NCBI RefSeq assembly: GCF_001640025.1
Contig: NC_031673.1
Coordinates: 1,240,001 to 1,304,000 of the forward strand
Direction: 5' to 3'
DNA: 64,000 bases
Source: Sugiyamaella lignohabitans
Lineage: Eukaryota; Ascomycota; Dipodascomycetes; Dipodascales; Trichomonascaceae
Part shown: positions 52,615 to 61,600 of the stretch, piece after piece
How the letters are laid out: each line of letters opens with the position of its first letter
Numbering within the stretch: position 1 is the first letter of the stretch
Position numbers and translations under genes: made by a program
The notes under the pieces: model-generated
What the model saw: only the letters and a program-made list of their open reading frames with translations
The model's database searches: none
Told to the model about the DNA's origin: nothing

Positions 52615-53661
52615 AAAAGGCGACTGTTATAACCGAGAGATGACGAGTGGGTACGTCAGGCGAGATTAGTGGGGTAAAATTACAACCGAACGAGAAATAC
52701 TCGGGACTTCACTGAATAATGTTAGGTTTTACCGACTCAATTGCTCAATAGTATATCAGCTTTATTCCAATAAAACCTGTACTATAAATCACAAGTCGAG
52801 GGCAAAAGCAAAAGAACCAAATTAAGGGAATTGAAAGCGGGGTAGACGAAATCCTCCGTGTAATATATATTTACATCCAACGGCCAATTTTGGCTGTGAA
52901 ATTTCGCTCTGCATATTCAACCGATCGACGCTGTGGGCATGGGTTATCTGGCCGGTGGGGTTTCCGGAGCTTGGTCGGGAGAGTTGGGTCTTGTATATTG
53001 ATGGCACTTCATACCATTATGCTGATTCTAGATTTTCATCAGTATTCTCTTTTCTTTTGTATTTATTACCTACGTAGCGGATTACTTTGTCCATGTTACC
53101 TTATACTCAGATTAGCTATTGCTAGTATGTCCTCTCCCTCTCTTACCTTTGCATTGTTTATAAGAGCTGGCTGATCCAGACTCTGAATTATGCATGAGAC
53201 GCTCATGAAATCCCTGCATTTCGAAGCTTCTTATAGCCTGGGGTATATTCCTTAATACTTTTAATCATGGTTCTCCCCCGCTCTCTTCGACTGGGTACTG
53301 ATTTTAGATCTGTTACCTTTCAAGAGTCAATGGTGATGAAAATTTTTCAAGTACTTATAAAGAATTATGAACACTTCTACTCATCGACTTTGATCCGGAA
53401 GTTAGGGCTCTGGCCCAATTTCATTTTTTTTTCGCTTCTTCATTTGCTGAGATACTATCAGTCCAACCTCCCTCTTAGCAATTATTGCGAAGCGGGAGCC
53501 ACGAGAATACGGGGCAGAGCCCCAATTCCCAGAGTCAGACTGACATCAAGATCCTCTCACTCTCCATAAAATCGCACACTTGAGTGTGATATCGTCTGAT
53601 ACATGAATGGGATGGTTGTACATGGAATGGCCGTGTTAGATACCAACTAATATATATAGTC
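52615..53661. other. ~1-kb intergenic region EHD3 promoter / CDC36 3' flank
   Basis: Frames at 52890-53174 and 53267-53569 (plus strand, 94 and 100 codons) have no recognisable motif and lack a plausible context, so I left them out. The only pattern is the mini-palindrome at 53511-53523. Confidence 0.4.
53511..53523. repeat. Mini-palindrome GGGGC-AGA-GCCCC
   Basis: A perfect 5-bp-arm palindrome with a 3-nt spacer, the longest of four such elements in the window, about 140 bp past the CDC36 stop. Confidence 0.6.
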
Positions 53662-55410
53662 TTAAGCAATATCTGGGTAATACAGGACATATTCCTTTTT
53701 AATCTTTTCCCAGCTGCTTGGGTCAAAGAATACGTAAATTCCACTTTCAGCCTGCGCAGTCTGCTGAACTGGTTCACTCAGTGGGTCCTTCGTCAGCCAT
53801 AGCTTCAGCTCCTTATGATACCTCCAGTTTCTGTTCGTCAATTCTACTGCGGCAGCTTCCTGCATGCTATCTCTGGGCATTGTGTAAAAGATATAAAATA
53901 GCGTTTCCTCTGTCAGGTTTTGAATTTTTTGTTGCTGAGGAACCGCTGACGATACCTCATAACACTCTGGTAGCTTGAACTCAGGAATAGTTTTATGTTT
54001 CGACGTCTCAATCCATGGAGATGAGAATGTTTTAGACAATGGCTCGCTTTTGACTGTTAGTAGTTTAACTTAAAGGAGCTTCTAGATATAATAAAAACAC
54101 AACTTACTCTGTAGGGTTGAAATTAAGACCTAGGTTTCTCAGATCATTGCCTATAGCAACCGTCGTTTGGTCGTTATTTTCCATTCGAATCACTCCGAGT
54201 AAACCGTTCATGCCATATTTATCCATCTCAGCTGCAAGATATGTTAGAGAATTACCCAGAATACTGAATACTAAACAACGTCGAACAGAAATTAACTTAC
54301 ATTGAGGATCCACAGGATTCGCTTGGGGAGCTAATGCAATATTTAATGGCTAAAAACTGTTAGTCTCGGATCGCGATCCGTATCAAATCACTGGTGTGAG
54401 TGAATACACATGTTCAAACACTTCTTCTAGTGGTGTAGAAAGCTGAAGACATACCTTAGACGGATTCATCCCAGGCAGTGCAGGAAACTCTTCCTGTGGC
54501 TCTGACGATGCAGCAGCTTGAGTAGCAGCTGGTGGTCGAGGCTGAGTTTGTGATTGACCTTGTAGTCCAGGAGGTGCCGGTGACTGTGTGCCATTTCTAG
54601 CAACCTGGGAAAATCTAGGTGGCTGTTGAGGAATCTGTGATGCTGATGGATTAGGAGCATGCGATCCCACCGCTGACCCTAGAGCTGGAAAATCTGATAA
54701 ATCAAGAGAAGCAGAATTACCAGTACCAACGCTCGATCCTGGAACACCTGACGCTGCAACAGCAGCTGCAGTGGGGAACGGACTTGGTCCGATATTTTGG
54801 GAACCTATCGACGGTCGACTGGGACTATTGCCTGCTGCCGCTGCTTGACCCCATAGCTGAGGTTGTTGTGGCACTAATTGTGTTGAGCCAGTGGTTTGCC
54901 CATGAAATGGCTGTCCATTGAGAACTGTATCTTTGTTAGCACATAAAAGTTCATATGATGTTATACTTGATGATCCTCCCGTCAGTCACGACATACTTTG
55001 TTTACCATTAGAGGCACGATTTGACCCAGTAAGTATGGTTCTTTGTTGGGTTGGTTGCTGAACTCCCGCTGGGCGTCCTGTCAATGTTAGTAATTGTTTT
55101 TTCCTACTCATGATCTGCTATAGTAGATATGACAGAGGTACGTCGCAGCTCATATTATAACAAGGTCATAAGACTACTGAAAAGTGGACGCTCATTCGCC
55201 TCTATTCATATATTTCATTCCCAGCATCTCTTATTTGGTAATATGCTGGCCTCATGATAGAAGCTGGCTGATGATTGCGTGAAATCTCGTGAAGACATTG
55301 GACCGACCGACCCTCATCAGCCAGCGATGAACACCATAGAGACTAGGTGAGGTGTTGATTCCACGACTACATTTAGCTGCAAAACTTCACATACCTTGTC
55401 TATTCATCAT
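53662..55410 (-). CDS. CDC36: CCR4-NOT subunit Cdc36/Not2, six exons
   Basis: The exons are 55395-55410, 54997-55077, 54455-54930, 54301-54349, 54108-54231 and 53662-54046, giving 376 residues; all five junctions keep frame. Introns are 317, 66, 105, 69 and 61 nt with GTATGT or GTAAGT donors and CTAAC/TACTAAC branch points. The first exon encodes only MMNRQG. A Gln/Ala/Pro/Ser-rich middle ends in the FPALPG block. The NOT2/3/5 box is assembled from the last three exons: YGMNGLLGVIRM, AIGNDLRNLGLNFN, then EPLSKTFSSPWIETS and LTEETLFYIFYTMPRD. Not2 joins Not1 and Not5 in mRNA deadenylation and transcription control. S. cerevisiae Cdc36 is only 191 aa and lacks introns. Confidence 0.9.
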
Positions 55411-56004
55411 AAATAGTTCTTTTTATTTGTCGTTTTTCCTGAAGAATCAAACGTCAATGTCATTCAGTCTAATTCTGCTCGAAATCGTGAAGTATTGATG
55501 CAGGTACTATGTAATTTACCCTGCCTTTAAGAATCACTTGAAAATATGAACGTGAACTGATCTTTAATTTGAACGGCTACAAATGATTGTAGAAGTGAAC
55601 AAATATATCCATTGTCTCATATTTTCTATTCAATAATGCCTCCACAGTGAATAGCAGTTCACCAGAATTTGTTACTAAAGGTGATTGGTTATTTTTCATT
55701 ACGGAAATTATCTGGAAAAGGCAATGTTGCATAGTTCCAGGCAGATCTACCACCCTTAAATTTGCTTAGAAATATATACACTATATACGAATACCAAATC
55801 AATATATACTTTTTAGCGCACTAGAATAGTAATTACGATAGTGGAGAGGGTTTCGACATGGTATTTTTCTGCGTATACTGATCGATCTCATCTCCGGATG
55901 CATTTTTTTCGCTATCTTATCTACCTGCATGACATCAGATATAAATTTCACCACTTGGTGCAAGCTATTACATTAGATCAGAAACCAATAAGAAAGAAAG
56001 AACA
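55411..56004. other. Divergent intergenic region CDC36 / FAP7
   Basis: About 590 bp with A/T-rich stretches and several TATA-like runs near 55765-55815. No gene, repeat or RNA was recognised; frames here overlap FAP7 exon 1 out of frame. Confidence 0.4.
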
Positions 56005-56617
56005 ATGGCCAGAAAAGTCAATATTATTATTACTGGTACTCCAGTAAGTAAGCGAAGCCATGATTTGATGTTATGAGCTATTGAGCTACATATGATGGCT
56101 GTGGGATATTGATAATTCTAACATGTTCAAGGGCACTGGTAAATCTAGCCATGCTCAGGCGCTTGCCGACCAATTACCCGACTTGAAGCTTTTTTCTATC
56201 AATGAAATTGCTAAAGAGCGCGATTGTTATGATGGATACGATGAAGAACGTAAGAGTCACATTGTTGATGAAGACAAGGTAATGGATGCTATTGAAGATG
56301 ACCTCGAAAAGGGAGGTTTGATTATTGATTGGCATGTATGCGACATATTCCCAGAGAGACTTATCGACCTAGTGGTCGTGTTACGTACTGATAATACGAT
56401 ACTTTATGATCGATTGAAGAAGCGTGGTTACACTGACAATAAGGTTGAAGAGAATATCGATGCAGAGATCATGCAAGTAATTCTTGACGAGGCCCAGGAA
56501 GCTTACGCGGAGGAGATTGTCATTGAACTGGAGAGCAACGATGTTGATCAGATGGATTCCAATGTAGAGAGGATAGTTGCTTGGAAAAATCAATGGGAGA
56601 AGGATAATAAGGAGTAA
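56005..56617 (+). CDS. FAP7: Adenylate kinase/ATPase Fap7 (hCINAP/AK6), 18S rRNA maturation, two exons
   Basis: The exons 56005-56043 and 56132-56617 encode 174 residues. The 88-nt intron (GTAAGT, CTAAC, AAG) falls inside the Walker A loop, and splicing restores IITGTPGTGKSSHA. Other AK6 features are present: LPDLKLFSINEIAKE, ERKSHIVDEDKVMDAIEDDL, the short 'HVCDIFPE' segment and RGYTDNKVEENIDAEIM. Fap7 acts with Rps14 in the last cleavage of pre-18S rRNA in the 40S precursor. Confidence 0.94.
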
Positions 56618-56724
56618 CCTTGCTGTATCTATAGACGTATTAAATATCAATGCAATGTAATATCTACGAATTAGTGCTTAGCAAACAATGCTTTGCGCTC
56701 AGATGTCAGTCAACTGAGATGGAC

Positions 56725-58104
56725 TTAAATAGAGTCTAAAGCTGCATCAAGCATTTCTGTAACTGCTAGTACCTCCTGGTGAGTATTGTAAAAGTGGTTA
56801 GGTGCCAATCGAAGGACATCTGGTTTGCGCTCATCACCAATCACTCCCCGGCTTTCGAAATATGAAAAAACCTTTTGCATGTTTCCAGAGTTAATGGGAA
56901 GGAATAAAAGTGAAAGTTGGGCACCTCGTTCTTCTGGATTCTTGGGTGTGATAATCGTGAAAGACGGCGAAGGAACTTTACCGGATGCCACAACCTCCGG
57001 ATCCACATAAAATTTCGATTTTATAAGTAGATCGTATAGGTAATTGGTCATGGAAAGACTACGCTTTCGCAAATACTCAATACCGCCTGCCTTTTTAAAC
57101 AATTTAAGACTCTCTCCCAAACAAACAGTATTTAGTACACTGGGATTGGACATTCTAAAACCATAAGCGCCTGAAATAGGATCAAAATCATCAAGCATTT
57201 GAAACCTGGTGGATGAATTATTGCCCCACCAGCCGGCAAGTCGTGGACGCTTGTCATCAGAATGCTTGGAGTGGACGAAAATGCCGCCAATGCTACCGGG
57301 ACCAGAATTAAGATACTTGTATGTACAAAATACAGCAAAATCCACACCCCAATCATGTAGTTTCATTGGTACATTACCGATAGCATGAGCTAGATCCCAA
57401 CCAACAATACAACCCTTGGATTTTCCAGCTTGAGTGATAGTCTTCATGTCGAATAGCTGGCCAGTATAGAACTGGATTCCCGAGAAAATAATAACTGCAA
57501 TTGAGTCGCCGCTGCGTTCAATTTCCGCCAAGATGTCTTCGGTTCGAAGTGTATACTCACCCTCTCTAGGAGCCAAAGGGATTAGACCGTCTTCAATTGA
57601 GTATCCATGCAGCTGGACTTGTCCCTGAAATGCATAAGTGTCTGAAGGAAAGGCCTTTTGTTCAAAAAGGATTTTGTATCTCTTGCCCTCAGGACGATAA
57701 AAAGTACTGAGCATTGTATGAAGATTTCCAGTCAAAGTATTCATTATTGCTACTTCAGATGGGTATTGTTCGCTACCAACTAGTGGTGCGAGCAATGGTG
57801 TCACTGGGTCATCTATAGAAACCCAGGGTTCAGCATGAGGATGGTCGAAATGTGATACAACTCCCCTCTGTTTCCATGCGTCAATTTCTTGTAGAACAGC
57901 CTTTTCAGTGGATAGGGGCATCAATCCGAGGGAATTTCCACAGAAGTAGTATGATGGGTCTGAGGATTTATCATCACTGGAAGAGATACCGGTTATATTA
58001 GATCCTAAAGAACCTAGAGTTGGAATAGCAAAATGTTCCTTATATGAAGGAAATTCTGCATCCAATTGCTTGGCATATTGGACTGAATCTTCGTTATTAG
58101 ACAT
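56725..58104 (-). CDS. BNA5: Kynureninase (NAD+ synthesis from tryptophan)
   Basis: From the ATG at 58104 the product is 459 residues (yeast Bna5 453). An in-frame ATG at 58149 would add 15 residues of unusual composition and is less likely. The PLP enzyme shows YFCGNSLGLMP, GWDLAHAIGN and the PLP-lysine motif FCTYKYLNSGPGSIGG; RLAGWWGN and FRMSNPSVLN line the active site. It cleaves 3-hydroxykynurenine to 3-hydroxyanthranilate and alanine. It is convergent with FAP7 (107 bp). Confidence 0.95.
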   Translation of the reverse strand: MSNNEDSVQYAKQLDAEFPSYKEHFAIPTLGSLGSNITGISSSDDKSSDPSYYFCGNSLGLMPLSTEKAVLQEIDAWKQRGVVSHFDHPHAEPWVSIDDPVTPLLAPLVGSEQYPSEVAIMNTLTGNLHTMLSTFYRPEGKRYKILFEQKAFPSDTYAFQGQVQLHGYSIEDGLIPLAPREGEYTLRTEDILAEIERSGDSIAVIIFSGIQFYTGQLFDMKTITQAGKSKGCIVGWDLAHAIGNVPMKLHDWGVDFAVFCTYKYLNSGPGSIGGIFVHSKHSDDKRPRLAGWWGNNSSTRFQMLDDFDPISGAYGFRMSNPSVLNTVCLGESLKLFKKAGGIEYLRKRSLSMTNYLYDLLIKSKFYVDPEVVASGKVPSPSFTIITPKNPEERGAQLSLLFLPINSGNMQKVFSYFESRGVIGDERKPDVLRLAPNHFYNTHQEVLAVTEMLDAALDSI

Positions 58105-58628
58105 GACAACTGCTCTGTTCGACGTCAATGAATCATGGCATGAATACATGCTGCTTCATGATATTGCGCCGCTTGTATTGCGGCTCATGGTATTTATAGA
58201 CATTCAGAGAGCCATTGGTTTCAAAACAATATTGCACGGGGCAATAGTTACTTAGTGTGTAACGGAAAAGAACATGATAGTGGTCTTCACAATGGACCGT
58301 TAGCAATTGGATCTCTGGGATCATGTAATACATGTGAAGTCCAGATAGTAGACCTGATAGATAGTATATCGTTGAAGTCCGATGTTTATTAGGAGTGGAG
58401 CCTTCTTTAGCCGCTGAAAACGGATCAAGGACTGTGGTTACTGTCCCTAGCAATTGCCCCAAGTGATGCAAAAATAGGAGGGAAGCTATCCGCCTTAGAC
58501 AATATTGGGTGGGTCCAACCTACCAGACTATGAAAATATAGTTAAAAAATCATTTATTTTATACAAATAGTCAAAAGCCAAATAAATTTCTATTTTCACG
58601 GGGATTTGTTTTCGATCGTGTAATATTT
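58105..58628. other. Intergenic region BNA5 promoter / GLT1 3' flank
   Basis: About 520 bp between tandem minus-strand genes. The antisense or out-of-frame short frames here show no motif. Nothing else is recognised. Confidence 0.4.
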
Positions 58629-61600
58629 TTAGGATTTAACAGCAATAGGTGTCTGTTGAGACTCCAATAGACTATACGATCTCTTTTCAATAGAGCCGTT
58701 ACCAGGTAAGCGAGTGTTGTTCATTAGGAACTGATCGACATCACGAGCAGTCTGTCTGCCTTCTTGGATACCCCAGACAATCAAAGATTGACCACGACGA
58801 CAGTCACCAGCAGCGAAAACATTTTCTCCAACATAGTAAGTACCTCCTGAAGGGGTAGTGGCAACGTTGCCTCTAGGATCACGAGCAACGTCAAGCTTTT
58901 GAGCCTCAGGACCAACAAAGCCCATCGACAAAAGAACAAGGTCAGCAGGGAAGAACTCCTCGGAGTTAGGGATCTCAGCCATTTGCCAGGCCCCACTGTC
59001 GGATTGCTTCCATTCAACACGCACAGTCTTGACACCCTTGACATTTCCCTCATCATCACCAACAAACTCTTTGGACAAAATGCAGTACTCTCTTGGATCT
59101 TTACCATAATGAGCTCGAACTTCAGAGTGACCATAATCAACTCTGAAGATTCTGGGCCATTGTGGCCATGGGTTATCTTTACCACGACCAGCAGGAGGAT
59201 TGGGCAACAATTCAAAATTGACAACCGATTTGGCGCCATGACGAACCGAAGTACCAATACAATCGTTACCAGTATCACCACCACCAATAACAATAACATT
59301 CTTGCCTTCAATAAGAGGACGAACTTCGTCCAAAGTATCATCAAGTAAAGACTTTGTGTTCCATTTGAGAAGTTCCATAGCGAACTTGATGTTATTGAGC
59401 TCACGACCTGGAATCTTCAGGTCACGAGCAATTGTAGAACCAACTGCCAGGATTACAGCATCGTTGTTACGTTTGAGTTCGTCCATGGTAATATCCTCAC
59501 CAACAGTGGTGTTGGTGACAACAGTTACACCTTCAGCGATCATCTTGTCAATACGTCTCTTAACAATACGTTTGTCAAGTTTCATATTAGGAATACCATA
59601 CATCAGCAGACCACCAGCACGATCGGCTCTTTCATAAACAGTGACAGAATGACCAGCTCTGTTGAGTTGATCAGCAGCAGACAAACCAGCAGGGCCTGAT
59701 CCAATAATAGCAACCTTCTTACCAGTACGAGCAGAAGGAGGTTGAGGACTCATCCAACCCATCTCCCAAGCGTGATCAATAATAGCAGCTTCAACACTCT
59801 TAATACCAACAGGATCTTCATTAATACCTAAAACGCACGCACCTTCACAAGGAGCGGGGCAAACACGGCCAGTGAATTCAGGGAAGTTATTGGTCATCAT
59901 CAATCTTTGGAAAGCCTCAAACCATCTGTCCTTAAAAACAAGCTCATTCCACTTAGGAATGACGTTGGAGATAGGACATCCAGTGTCAGACTGACAGAAG
60001 GGGACACCACAGTCCATACATCTGGCAGTTTGGAACTTGAGTTCTTCTTTTGTAAGACGATTCGACAACTCAGCCCAGTCCTTAGTACGATCGTGAGGAT
60101 TTCTGTATTTCTCGTTTCTTCGCTTGTACTTCTTGAATCCATGTAGCTTATCAAGTGGTGCGATGGCCTTGTTTTTGTGTTCCTCAGCCTTATGATCCAA
60201 AATGGTGTCTTCAAGGTCGACAACCTTAGGCTCGGCAGGCTTGTGTACATGAGGAGCAGGGGAAGGAGTAGCGCTTCTAGAAAGGGCCTTGATCTTCTTG
60301 ATTTCACCATTAGTGGCATCAGCCTCAGGATCCTCCTTAACTTGGTGCAAAAATCCATTAAGTTCAGATTGCTTAGCTTGTTCAAGTTTGCGGGCCTCAG
60401 CTTCCAGAACTCTCTTATAATCGAGAGGCAAGACTTTAACAAATCTTGGTAATATACGGTTGAAATCAGTCAAAATTCGGTCAGCAACTTCAGAATCAGT
60501 GTAGTGTCGATGGTCTTCAATCAATCCACGAACAAAGGCAATTTCAGCAGGATCGGTAACTTGGCTAAGCTCGACCATTTCAGTATTAACTGAGTTGACA
60601 AACTCCTGGGCCATATCAAGAACATAAGCAATACCACCAGACATACCGGCAGCAAAGTTACGACCAGTACTACCAAGAACCACGACACGGCCACCAGTCA
60701 TGTACTCACAACCATGATCACCGACTCCTTCAACAACAGCAGTAGCTCCAGAGTTACGGACAGCAAAACGTTCAGCAGCAATACCTCTGAAGAAACAAGT
60801 ACCAGAGGTTGCTCCATACAAACATGTGTTTCCGACGATGATATTCTCCTCAGCCTTGAAGACAGAGTTCTTAGGTGGATAGATAACAATTCTACCTCCA
60901 GACAAGCCCTTGCCAACATAATCATTAGCGTCACCCTCAAGCTCTAAGGTAATACCAGGAGCCAAGAACGCGCCAAATGATTGACCAGCTGAACCGGTGA
61001 TATCAACGTGGACAGTGTCGTCAGGTAATCCTTTTTCACCAAAGCGCTTAGAAATACGGTACGAAAGAGTAGAACCAAGAGCACGGTCTGTGTTAACAAT
61101 TTCAGCGTTAATGCGAGCAGGAAGACCCTTTTCCAGTGTGATCTCTGACTCATCAATAAGCTTGTTATCAAGACGAACATGGAGACGGTGGTCTTGCTTG
61201 CGAACATTTCTAGTAGCAACACCAGGACGGAGAGTATGAGCAGGAGTGAGAATAGGCGAGAGATCAATGTTAGCAGTCTTAACATTGCGAAGATCCTCAC
61301 GAACCTTCAACTTTTCAGCATGGCCAACCATTTCATTGATGCTACGGAAACCAAGTTTAGCCATAATGGCACGTAACTCGTTAGCAATGTAGTAGAAAAA
61401 GTTAATGACATGCTCAGGAGTACCTTCAAACTTCTTACGAAGCTCAGGATCTTGAGTGGCAATACCAACGGGACATGTGTTGAGGTGGCACTTTCTCATC
61501 ATGATGCAACCCATGGCGATAAGAGGAGTAGTAGCGAAACCCCACTCCTCAGCACCGAGCAAACAAGCAATAGCGACATCACGACCAGTTCTGATTTGAC

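Noticed and set aside
53267..53569. 100-codon plus-strand frame between EHD3 and CDC36
   Set aside because: Contains the GC mini-palindrome and no domain; lies in the CDC36 3' flank.
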